From Hydrogenophaga crocea (GTDB lineage Bacteria > Pseudomonadota > Gammaproteobacteria > Burkholderiales > Burkholderiaceae_C), in contig NZ_CP049989.1 of the NCBI RefSeq assembly GCF_011388215.1, positions 2,108,001 through 2,172,000 of the forward strand: a stretch of 64,000 nt of DNA. Direction: 5' to 3'. This document shows, piece by piece, positions 36,975 to 44,258 of this stretch (the first letter of the stretch is position 1; every line of letters begins with the position of its first letter). A model generated the notes under the pieces. It did not search any database. It saw only the letters and a program-made list of their open reading frames with translations, and was not told the origin of the DNA. The translations under genes and the position numbers were made by a program.

Positions 36975-38261
36975 ATGCCATCTGCTACCCTCGACCGGAT
37001 GTCTGTCTCTCCCTCGCCAACCCCCATGTCCGCGGGCCTGGTGGTGCTGGTGCTCACGCTGCTGCTGGGCATACAGCCCGTCACCACCGACCTGTACCTG
37101 CCCGCGCTGCCCACCCTCACCGCGGGCTTCGGCGCCGCGGTGGCGCAGGCCCAGCTCACGCTCACCGCGCTGCTGCTCGCCTTCGGCACCTCGCAGCTCG
37201 TGTGGGGCCCGCTGTCCGACCGCTTCGGCCGCAAGCCGGTGCTGATCGCGGGCATGGGCCTGTTCGTGGTGGCGGCGGTGGGCGCGGCGTCGTCCACGTC
37301 CATGGGCCAGCTCATTGCCTGGCGCATCGTGCAGGGCGTGGGCATGGGCGCGGCCGTGATGTGCGCGCGCGCCGTGGTGCGCGACCTCTACGCGCCCGCC
37401 GAAGGCGCGCGCGTGATGAGCAAGGGCCTCACCGGCCTGGGCGTGATCGCCTGCTGCAGCGCGCCGCTCGGGGGCCTGCTGTCGGACCTGTTCGGCTGGC
37501 GCGTGGCGCTGCTCGCGGTGGCCGCGTTCGGCGCGGCCACGCTGGCGCTGCTGGTCTGGCGCTTCCACGAAACCGTACCGCAACGCAACCCGCAGGCCCT
37601 GCAGCCCGCGCGCCTGCTGCACACCTGGCTGCAGATCGCTCGCCACCCCACCTTCCTGACCTGGACGGTGCTGGCCACCGGCTCCTACGCGGGCCTGTTC
37701 ACCTTCCTCGCCTCGTCGTCCTTCGTGCTGATTGGCGTGCTGGGCCTGAGCAAAACCCAGTACGGCGTGATGATGTTCACCATGTCGCTGAGCTACATCG
37801 TGGGCACCTTCATCTGCCGCCGCCTGCTGCCGCGCCTGGGCGTGCGCCGCACCGTGGCCACGGCGGCCGTGGTCACGCTCACGGGCGGCACGCTCATGGG
37901 CGTGCTGCCGCTGCTGGGCGTGCAGACGCTGTGGAGCGTGGTGCTGCCCTTCTACCTGTTCATGCTGGGCCACGGCGTGCACCAGCCCTGCGGCCAGAGC
38001 GGCGCGGTGGCGCCGTTCCCGCAGGCCGCGGGCGCGGCCTCGGCGCTCGCGGGTTTCATCATGATGGTGGTGGCCTTCGGCGTCGGCGGTTGGCTCGGCC
38101 TCGCGCTGGCGCGGCCCGAGCTCGGCGCCGGCACCGTGCGCCCGCTCACCGACGGCGTGTGGTTCTGGAGCACGCTGATCGCGGTCACCGCCTGGACCCT
38201 GGTGCAGCGCCACGGCGAAGCCCACACCCCGCCGCAGCGCCAGGGCGTCGCCACGCCATGA
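36975..38261 (+). CDS. Bcr/CflA-type multidrug efflux MFS transporter
   Basis: A 428-residue, 12-helix inner-membrane drug:proton antiporter of the Bcr/CflA subfamily. It has [17 protein letters not shown] in helix 1, the MFS motif [18 protein letters not shown] between helices 2 and 3, and the antiporter-type [16 protein letters not shown] in helix 5. Three in-frame ATG codons (36975, 36999, 37026) occur before the first helix; the latter two would shorten the N-terminus. Its stop overlaps the miaA ATG (ATGA), so expression is coupled. Confidence 0.9.
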   Translation: MPSATLDRMSVSPSPTPMSAGLVVLVLTLLLGIQPVTTDLYLPALPTLTAGFGAAVAQAQLTLTALLLAFGTSQLVWGPLSDRFGRKPVLIAGMGLFVVAAVGAASSTSMGQLIAWRIVQGVGMGAAVMCARAVVRDLYAPAEGARVMSKGLTGLGVIACCSAPLGGLLSDLFGWRVALLAVAAFGAATLALLVWRFHETVPQRNPQALQPARLLHTWLQIARHPTFLTWTVLATGSYAGLFTFLASSSFVLIGVLGLSKTQYGVMMFTMSLSYIVGTFICRRLLPRLGVRRTVATAAVVTLTGGTLMGVLPLLGVQTLWSVVLPFYLFMLGHGVHQPCGQSGAVAPFPQAAGAASALAGFIMMVVAFGVGGWLGLALARPELGAGTVRPLTDGVWFWSTLIAVTAWTLVQRHGEAHTPPQRQGVATP

Positions 38262-39229
38262 ACGCCCCCGCGCCACTGCGTTGCATCGCGCTGGCCGGCC
38301 CCACGGCCAGCGGCAAGACCGCCGCGGCGCTGGCGATCGCGGCGCGCTGGCCGGTGGAGATCGTGAGCGTCGATTCGGCGCTGGTCTACCGCGGCATGGA
38401 CATCGGCACCGCCAAGCCCAGCGCGGCCGAACGCGCGGCCGTGCCGCACCACCTGATCGACATCCTCGAGCCCACGCAGGCCTACAGCGCGGCCGACTTC
38501 GTGCGCGACGCCACTCGCCTGGTCGGCGAGATCGCCACGCGTGGGCGCACCGCGCTGCTCGTGGGCGGCACCATGCTCTACTTCAAGGCCCTGCTCACCG
38601 GGCTCGACGACCTGCCCGCGGCCGACGCCGCGGTGCGCGAACGCCTGGAGGCGCGCGCCCGCGCCGAGGGCTGGCCCGCGCTGCACGCCGAGCTGCAGCG
38701 CGTGGACCCGGTGAGCGCCGCGCGCCTTTTTCCCAACGACGCGCAGCGCATCCAGCGCGCGCTCGAGGTGTTCGAGGTCTCGGGCCGGCCGCTGTCGGCC
38801 TTTCACACCGGCCGCGGCGCCGACCCGCACAGCCCGCTGCGAGAAGAACACCTGATCGCGCTCGAACCCGCCGACCGCGCCTGGCTGCACGCGCGCATCG
38901 CCGCGCGTTTCGACGCCATGCTCGCGGCCGGCTTCGTCGACGAAGTGCGCGCCCTGCGCGCGCGCGGCGACCTGCACCCCGAGCTGCCGGCGATGCGCTG
39001 CGTGGGCTACCGCCAGGCCTGGGCCGCGCTCGACGCCGCGCCCACCCCCGACGCCGCCGCGCTCGCCGAACTGCGCGAGCGCGGCATCTTCGCCACGCGC
39101 CAGCTCGCCAAGCGCCAGCTCACCTGGCTGCGCTCGCTGCCGCAGCGCCGCGTGATCGCGGCCGACGCGCCCGATGCGCTCGCGCAGGTGATGGCCGCCG
39201 TGGCGGGCTGGCTGGGAGAACCCGCATGA
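38258..39229 (+). CDS. miaA: tRNA dimethylallyltransferase
   Basis: A 323-residue enzyme transferring a dimethylallyl group to A37 of tRNAs reading UNN codons. The Walker A is [15 protein letters not shown], followed by [30 protein letters not shown] and [18 protein letters not shown], and a C-terminal [16 protein letters not shown] tRNA-binding region. Length and motifs are intact. It begins inside the MFS gene's stop (ATGA) and ends inside the next gene's start (ATGA), forming a three-gene coupled run. Confidence 0.97.
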   Translation: MNAPAPLRCIALAGPTASGKTAAALAIAARWPVEIVSVDSALVYRGMDIGTAKPSAAERAAVPHHLIDILEPTQAYSAADFVRDATRLVGEIATRGRTALLVGGTMLYFKALLTGLDDLPAADAAVRERLEARARAEGWPALHAELQRVDPVSAARLFPNDAQRIQRALEVFEVSGRPLSAFHTGRGADPHSPLREEHLIALEPADRAWLHARIAARFDAMLAAGFVDEVRALRARGDLHPELPAMRCVGYRQAWAALDAAPTPDAAALAELRERGIFATRQLAKRQLTWLRSLPQRRVIAADAPDALAQVMAAVAGWLGEPA

Positions 39230-39876
39230 GCTTGCTCGTGGAAGGCCTGGCCAAGCGCTACGGCGACACGCCGGTGTTCGGCAACGTGCATCTGCGCCTC
39301 GAACCCGGCGAGTTCGTGGCCGTGGTGGGCGAATCGGGTGTGGGCAAATCGAGCCTGCTCAACTGCCTGGCCGCGCTCGACACCTGGAGCGAGGGCCGCA
39401 TCACCCACGACGGCACCGACCTCGGCGCGCTCGACGAAGCGCAGCGCGCGCACTGGCGCCGCCGCCACCTGGGCTTCGTGTTCCAGGCCTTTCACGTGCT
39501 GCCGCACCTGGACGTGGCGCAGAACGTGGCCCTGCCCCTGCTGCTGCTGAACCAGAGCGACGACGCGCGCGTGGCCGCCATGCTCGACGCCGTGGGCCTG
39601 CAGGGCATGGGCGCGCGGCTGCCGGCCTCGCTCTCGGGCGGACAGCTGCAGCGCGTGGCGATCGCCCGCGCGCTGGTGCACCGCCCCGCCATCGTGCTGG
39701 CCGACGAGCCCACCGGCAACCTCGACCCCGACACCGCGGCCCGCGTGATGGACCTGCTGCAGGCACAGACGCGCGAGCACGGCAGCTCGCTGCTGCTGGT
39801 GACGCATTCGGACGCGGCGGCGGGGCGGGCGGATCGGGTGCTGCGGCTCACACGCAGCGGCCTGCAGCGAGACTAA
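39226..39876 (+). CDS. ABC transporter ATP-binding protein (LolD/MacB-like), without its permease
   Basis: A 216-residue ATPase. Walker A is [15 protein letters not shown], the Q-loop [12 protein letters not shown], the signature [16 protein letters not shown], Walker [12 protein letters not shown], and the switch His in LLVTHSDAA. This is the LolD/MacB/FtsE subgroup that works with an FtsX-like permease. It is coupled to miaA by ATGA. No permease follows: the coding sequence ends at 39876 and the next 500 nt are non-coding before the low-G/C-bias island starts. An insertion may have separated it from a partner, or the partner lies elsewhere. Confidence 0.88.
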   Translation: MSLLVEGLAKRYGDTPVFGNVHLRLEPGEFVAVVGESGVGKSSLLNCLAALDTWSEGRITHDGTDLGALDEAQRAHWRRRHLGFVFQAFHVLPHLDVAQNVALPLLLLNQSDDARVAAMLDAVGLQGMGARLPASLSGGQLQRVAIARALVHRPAIVLADEPTGNLDPDTAARVMDLLQAQTREHGSSLLLVTHSDAAAGRADRVLRLTRSGLQRD

Positions 39877-40023
39877 CTCAGCGTTTCGCTGCCGCGGCTT
39901 CGACAGGCCACTTGACGGGTGCAACCGCAGGCTGGCTCGCCTGGCAACTGGCGAGAGCGTGCAGACCCGAACAAGGTGACGGCATACGGGCGAACGCTCG
40001 CTATCGGCTCTCACGGTTTAAGG

Positions 40024-40046
40024 CACCAAAAAGTGTTTATTTGGTG
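40024..40046. promoter_or_regulatory. Inverted repeat in the island's upstream region
   Basis: CACCAAA (40024-40030) and TTTGGTG (40040-40046) are perfect 7-bp arms around a 9-nt A/T-rich centre. It could be an operator for the island transcript or a hairpin; nothing in the sequence decides which. Confidence 0.35.
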
Positions 40047-40152
40047 TTGGCTCGGAGGGTAATGGACCGAACGAATCAGTTGCCTGGGGTTACACAACGC
40101 ATGCAGGCGCGCTTGACCGCGCCGACACCAGCAACATGTTCAGGGAGGACAT

Positions 40153-40203
40153 ATGACCACCGCCGCATTGGTGCGCTCCGCAGGTTCTGATCGCGTGAGC
40201 TAG
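40153..40203 (+). CDS. Possible 16-residue peptide
   Basis: ATG at 40153 is preceded at a good distance by a strong AGGGAGGA ribosome-binding site and encodes MTTAALVRSAGSDRVS before a TAG. It could be a leader peptide, a regulatory upstream frame or the remnant of a truncated gene. The 42-residue frame 40062-40190 overlaps it in another phase. Nothing in the peptide identifies a function. Confidence 0.25.
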   Translation: MTTAALVRSAGSDRVS

Positions 40204-40321
40204 CGCAGATCAGCTTCCTAAATCCCGTTTGGCTCATACAGATATGTCTGCCGTGATCGCAGATGTAAGTGCCTGCGCGCGCGGCATTGCTGCACACATC
40301 AACCATCGCTACTTCGTCAAG

Positions 40322-40362
40322 TGGCGGTGGCGTTCACCCCCATAAGTGCATAGCCACCGCCA
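40322..40362. promoter_or_regulatory. Perfect 10-bp inverted repeat just before the putative precursor gene
   Basis: TGGCGGTGGC (40322-40331) and GCCACCGCCA (40353-40362) are exact inverted repeats with a 21-nt loop, ending 45 nt before the 40408 start. It could be an attenuator, an operator or an mRNA-stabilising 5' hairpin of the island operon. There is no T-run, so it is not a simple terminator. Confidence 0.45.
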
Positions 40363-40407
40363 AACGTCAGGCCTCATTGGCCTTTCACTTCTTCAAAGGA
40401 ACTTCCC

Positions 40408-41118
40408 ATGAATTCGAATGCGATCGACTTGAGTGCGTCCAATTGGTGCCGGGACATGCGGGAGATCTTCCGCCACAGCCCCACCGCTTTCAGCGAGTTC
40501 TTGCAGCAACCAGTCATTGCTATTGGTGAGCTTGGCTTCGACGACGATGTGCGCCTTAGCGATGGCGCTGTCAGCAAAGTCAGCACAATCCTGGCCAGTC
40601 TTTCCGCGCTAGAACTCAATCAGGTGATCGAAGCCGTCAGTCCCATCACATATCGCGCAGGCGATGGAGGAGGAGGTGGGGGTGACGGAACATGCTCAGG
40701 CGATGCCGGAGGCACTGGCAGCGATTGCGGCGATACGGGAGACACGGGCGACACCGCAGGCGTCGCCTCGGCCGTCGCTGTGGCCTCAAACGTCGCTGTA
40801 GTAGGCGAAGTGGCTGTGGCCGTCGCTGCGGTGGTCGTCGCAGTCTATGGGGGGGCAGTGGAGAACCCCTCGGTTCTGGTGCTGTCGCCAAAGATGGGCA
40901 TTGAATGGTCGCCGGACTTTGCTGACTCGGATGCCTACCGTCATATGGCAGACGAAGGCCTCACGGACCGACGCAAACGCGCATTGATCAAGCAGCGTCT
41001 CATCGAATCCCGCACCGCAGAAGGTCGACTGGAGGTCGAGATGATGGGCAAGCAGGCGTGGTTCGAAATCGCCCAACAGGGCAGCACGATTCGCGTTCTG
41101 TCGGGCGGCATGCTGTAA
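40408..41118 (+). CDS. Putative RiPP precursor: leader-like N-terminus, Gly/Asp/Thr/Cys-rich core, V/A-rich segment
   Basis: A 236-residue protein of no recognised family, with AAAGGAAC as ribosome-binding site. Residues 1-80 are ordinary and helical (REIFRHSPTAFSEFLQQP, then ILASLSALELNQVIEAVSP), resembling a long RiPP leader. Residues 84-118 are almost only Gly, Asp, Thr, Ser and Cys, with seven Gly in eight positions near 87-92 and a triple GDT repeat at 108-116. Cys96 and Cys107 lie in this part. Residues 119-150 are a Val/Ala-rich hydrophobic stretch. Residues 151-236 look like a small folded domain (WSPDFADSDAYRHMADEGL, ending STIRVLSGGML). First gene of the island, 59 nt before the radical SAM gene. 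The precursor role is inference. Confidence 0.5.
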   Translation: MNSNAIDLSASNWCRDMREIFRHSPTAFSEFLQQPVIAIGELGFDDDVRLSDGAVSKVSTILASLSALELNQVIEAVSPITYRAGDGGGGGGDGTCSGDAGGTGSDCGDTGDTGDTAGVASAVAVASNVAVVGEVAVAVAAVVVAVYGGAVENPSVLVLSPKMGIEWSPDFADSDAYRHMADEGLTDRRKRALIKQRLIESRTAEGRLEVEMMGKQAWFEIAQQGSTIRVLSGGML

Positions 41119-41177
41119 ATGAAGAGACCAGAGTGGGCCGGCGGCTCACTCTTCTTCCGAAGAACAGAAAGCACACC

Positions 41178-42239
41178 ATGACGCCGCTGTTTCCCAGGAT
41201 GCTCACCATTCTCACCACCAACACATGCACCGCCGAGTGCGGGCATTGCACCGTTCACTCATCTCCTCAGCGTTCAGGTCGCCTTTCGCTAGAGGCCATG
41301 ACGAAGGTCATTGACGAACTGCATACTGCCGATGGCTTGCAGGTTGTGGTGTTCGCGGGTGGCGAACCCACGCTGCTCAAGGAGAACTTGCTTGAGGCCA
41401 TCGCCCACTGCGATTCCCTGGGCATATCGACCCGCATGGTCACCAATGCATCCTGGGCCGTCAGCGACCATGCAGCGCGACGCATGGTGCGCAAGTTACG
41501 CGAAGCAGGCCTAGCCGAATTGAACCTCAGCGCGGACGACTTCCACCTGCCATACATCTCATTCGACAATATCAAGCGGGCGTGGCGAGCAAGCAAGGGA
41601 CAGGGCTTTCTCAATGTGGCTATCGCAAATTGTCATGGACCGCGCAGCCAGATCACGCCCGAGTTCATTCGCCGGGAACTAAACGAGCCAGACATCGACG
41701 TTCGTTTCGACGAAGACGGAAGCCAGACGCAACCGCGCTCGACGCACGACGACGGGTCCACCTACATGCTCTCCAATGGTCTACTACAGCGCATAGGGCG
41801 TGCCCGAAACACGCTTAAAGACGAAGATCTGATCTTCCCTGCATCGCAGACGCAGTTGAATCGCCCTTGTCCCTGGGCGGTTCGGTCCGCCGCTCTGGCG
41901 CCCAATGGCCATCTTGTCGCCTGCTGTGGCATCGAAGCTGCCGGTAACGAAGTCCTTGATTTCGGCAGCACCGATGAAGAGAGCGCGTCCGCGAAGGCAC
42001 GCAAAGCTTCGCAAGATGTACTGATCAAGGGGATCGCAACGCTCGGCCCATACATGCTTCTCCATTTGGCGGGTGCGCTCGACCGCCATCGCACGGTAAG
42101 CACACGTGACCGATATGCCTCCATGTGCGAGGCCTGCGAAGATCTTGTGCGGCAGCCCAGCGCGGTTTCGGTATTGCGCAAGCACTGTTCCGTGGTCGAA
42201 CGCGAACTGGCGGCTGCCCAAGCGAAGGAGGCCCGGTGA
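41178..42239 (+). CDS. Radical SAM protein with SPASM-like auxiliary cysteines
   Basis: A 353-residue enzyme. The 4Fe-4S/SAM site is TTNTCTAECGHCTVH (CxxxCxxC, Cys17, Cys21, Cys24), followed by VVFAGGEPTLL (GGEP, 61-64). Extra cysteines in the C-terminal half, Cys231 (RPCPWAV), Cys249-Cys250 (VACCGIE) and Cys317/Cys320 (SMCEACEDL), resemble a SPASM/twitch auxiliary cluster of peptide-modifying maturases. It probably makes C-C, C-S or epimerised residues in the upstream protein. No clear RRE (peptide-binding wHTH) domain is visible at the N-terminus. The open frame continues upstream, but the ATG at 41178 fits the family start. It is 28 nt before the hydrolase gene. Confidence 0.85.
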   Translation: MTPLFPRMLTILTTNTCTAECGHCTVHSSPQRSGRLSLEAMTKVIDELHTADGLQVVVFAGGEPTLLKENLLEAIAHCDSLGISTRMVTNASWAVSDHAARRMVRKLREAGLAELNLSADDFHLPYISFDNIKRAWRASKGQGFLNVAIANCHGPRSQITPEFIRRELNEPDIDVRFDEDGSQTQPRSTHDDGSTYMLSNGLLQRIGRARNTLKDEDLIFPASQTQLNRPCPWAVRSAALAPNGHLVACCGIEAAGNEVLDFGSTDEESASAKARKASQDVLIKGIATLGPYMLLHLAGALDRHRTVSTRDRYASMCEACEDLVRQPSAVSVLRKHCSVVERELAAAQAKEAR

Positions 42240-42267
42240 CTGACCGGAAAACTCAAACGTATTCTGA

Positions 42268-43824
42268 ATGTCGGGAATGAAACTCTCCGAGAACTTCTTT
42301 TTCGACGTCACTATTGCGGGCAAGTTGCTGGCAGAGTCCTCCGCGCTGTGGTTTCCGAATGCCGACGCTAGTGGGAATTTCCTGCTCCTCGCAAGAACCA
42401 GAAGCTTGGAGGGACCAGCAAAAGACGCCTGCACTGCTCACAGTCTCACGGCGTACACGGCGCAGGGCCATGTATCGGGCTTTTCGGTGCGCTACGGAGA
42501 TGGCAAGTGGGTGCGGTACCAGATCGATGCTTCGGGCTATCGCGTGCTTTGGTCGAGTTTCGGAGAACCGGTTTCAACGTCAGGACCCGCCATTTGTACT
42601 ATTCTGGAGCACAACAACATCGCGGCCCTTGTGTTGCTGATGCGCATGGCTTCATCGCAATTGGCACCCGGCGAGCGCAAGGCCTGCGCAGTGCTACTGC
42701 CAGAACTCAATAGGACGACCGAATTGCAGCTGGTGAGGCAGGCAGATGAGGTGCTCTGCGAAACACTTGGCCTGCGCTACGCACCACCACTGCACGGGCG
42801 AGCTGAAAGCCTGCAGTTCGTGGAAAGCCGGGCGCTGCTCAGGCAAAGGCAGAAGCCAGACGAAGCAGAACTCGTCGAGGAAGGGCTGGCTTTGGCTGAG
42901 CTCCAAAGGCAGTTGGGGTCAGACGTCTATAGGTCATCCTCGCCAACGAGCATACGGTTCAGCGACTGCTTGGCGGCAGCGGGCGCAGACACACCGCCAT
43001 TGGCGGCCTTGTTCACTCCAGCCGTGGGCACGTCCCGCGGCTTGTTCGTGTTGATCGGTGGCTCGGGCGAGTACGACTCTCGAGGTTACACGCGGCTAGG
43101 CGAGAACCTTGGGTACCGCCATTGGATCACCCACATGGCGCTCCACGGCCTTGACGTTCTATCGGTCGGGCGAACCAATGACGCTGCGATGGACTTCGAG
43201 GTCTACCGGACTGCATTGCTTCGGCTGATCTCCCTGCATCGCCCAATTCAGACGCGAGCTTTGGTGCTGGCTGGTCATAGCCTGGGCGGACTGGTGGTGG
43301 CCGACATCGCACCCGACATGCATGGGCTCGCTGCGGTGGTCATTGCGGCTTGCCCTGCCCGAGGATTGCGAAAGACGATCCTGCGCCAGTCCTTCGCGCA
43401 GTCTCTGAGTCCATGTCGGTCCGCACAGCCACGCGACCGCACTGTGCTGCGCCAGCAGGCACAGGCGTTCGACCGATTGATCCACGGCGAGGCATCGTCG
43501 CCAGCAGCCGAACTCCGGCGCGGCGATCGCGCACTGATCACGCACTTTGCGGAATGTCAGGCACCCTTGCTACTTGAACGCTGGCCGGCCAATACCCCGC
43601 TGCTGATCATGCACGCCGACGGCGACGAAAAGGTCAACATCAGCGACGCGCACCGATGGCATACGGCCGCGGTCAAGAAGGGCTTGAGGGCAGAAAGTTA
43701 CCTACTGCAGGGCAAGGACCATGTCTTTGGACTGATGGCGCCCGAGGCAGACCCTGCCGAGGTCCTGAATTCGGTCACCGACTTTCTGCGCGGGCCGCTG
43801 TCGACCTGGCGAGCGCCGTCGTGA
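42268..43824 (+). CDS. Alpha/beta hydrolase with a long unique N-terminal region
   Basis: A 518-residue protein. Residues 1-240 match no fold I recognise. Residues 250-512 are an alpha/beta hydrolase: GLFVLIGGSGEYDSRGY, MALHGLDVLSVGRTN, the nucleophile elbow AGHSLGGLVV (Ser338), Asp in IMHADGDEKV (451 or 453) and His in QGKDHVFGLM (His485). The triad is complete. In this context it could remove a leader peptide, hydrolyse a maturation intermediate or act as an immunity esterase; none can be proved. ATG 42268 and 42277 are both possible starts. The 3' end overlaps the next gene in GTGA. Confidence 0.75.
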   Translation: MSGMKLSENFFFDVTIAGKLLAESSALWFPNADASGNFLLLARTRSLEGPAKDACTAHSLTAYTAQGHVSGFSVRYGDGKWVRYQIDASGYRVLWSSFGEPVSTSGPAICTILEHNNIAALVLLMRMASSQLAPGERKACAVLLPELNRTTELQLVRQADEVLCETLGLRYAPPLHGRAESLQFVESRALLRQRQKPDEAELVEEGLALAELQRQLGSDVYRSSSPTSIRFSDCLAAAGADTPPLAALFTPAVGTSRGLFVLIGGSGEYDSRGYTRLGENLGYRHWITHMALHGLDVLSVGRTNDAAMDFEVYRTALLRLISLHRPIQTRALVLAGHSLGGLVVADIAPDMHGLAAVVIAACPARGLRKTILRQSFAQSLSPCRSAQPRDRTVLRQQAQAFDRLIHGEASSPAAELRRGDRALITHFAECQAPLLLERWPANTPLLIMHADGDEKVNISDAHRWHTAAVKKGLRAESYLLQGKDHVFGLMAPEADPAEVLNSVTDFLRGPLSTWRAPS

Positions 43825-44258
43825 AATTCAGCTCTGTTGCTGTTGTACTCGCACACCGTGTCCCTGAGCTCTGGGCGCAATGCCGGCCGCTTATCCAATC
43901 GGCCATTGCCACGTCACCGGACCGGGGCAACGTTGATCGCATCTACGACCAGCTGCTTATGGGAGAGCGGGAATTACTCGTAGGCCTGGATTCGCTGGGC
44001 GCCGTGCAAGCAGTTTTGGTGTTGCGGTACCAGCCCGAGCGCGACGGCTTCATCGTCCATATCCAGGCCGCTGCCGGTCGCGGCCTGTTGTCCGCAAGGG
44101 ATGAGTGGGCAGAGCTGCTCCGATGGCTTTGCACGAAAAAGGTCAAACGCATTCAGTTGCACTGCCAGGCGGCCCAAGAGCGGCTGTGGCGAAGAATGGG
44201 ATTTGAAACAGCCTACCGCGTAATGTGGTTCGAAATGCCGGCGCAGGGGGAGAAATGA
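43821..44258 (+). CDS. GNAT-like protein
   Basis: A 145-residue protein starting with GTG at 43821, overlapping the hydrolase stop by 4 nt (VKFSSVAVVLAHRVPELWAQ). The pattern is that of a small GNAT acyltransferase: an N-terminal helix pair, a beta segment GLDSLGAVQAVLVLRYQ, and a C-terminal LHCQAAQERLWRRMGFETAYRVM, which corresponds to the GF-containing acceptor-side strand of GNATs. A clear Q/RxxGxG/A acetyl-CoA loop is not obvious, so activity is uncertain. It may acylate the peptide product or a self-protection target. It is coupled to the ABC gene by ATGA. Confidence 0.6.
   Translation: MKFSSVAVVLAHRVPELWAQCRPLIQSAIATSPDRGNVDRIYDQLLMGERELLVGLDSLGAVQAVLVLRYQPERDGFIVHIQAAAGRGLLSARDEWAELLRWLCTKKVKRIQLHCQAAQERLWRRMGFETAYRVMWFEMPAQGEK

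Larger units (their letters stand above)
39877..40407. other. 531-nt gap between the ABC ATPase and the island genes: repeats and two tiny frames
   Basis: This stretch has no convincing gene of normal size and is visibly more A/T-rich than the left flank from about 40010 on, so the island edge probably lies here. It holds an inverted repeat at 40024-40046 and a 10-bp perfect inverted repeat at 40322-40362. It also holds two overlapping small frames with good ribosome-binding sites: 40062-40190 (42 aa, GGAGGG just upstream) and 40153-40203 (16 aa). I see no integrase, insertion-sequence end or tRNA here. Confidence 0.5.

Noticed and set aside
39912..40190. 92-codon frame after the ABC ATPase as a gene
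   Set aside because: The first half has no ribosome-binding site and no recognisable motif, and spans the apparent composition boundary. Only its last 42 codons, which have a Shine-Dalgarno sequence, were kept as a possibility in the gap description.
40646..40891. Arg/Pro-rich minus-strand frame opposite the Gly-rich block of the putative precursor
   Set aside because: It is a complement of the Gly/Asp codons (giving Pro/Arg/Leu), with no ribosome-binding site of its own and no partner gene.
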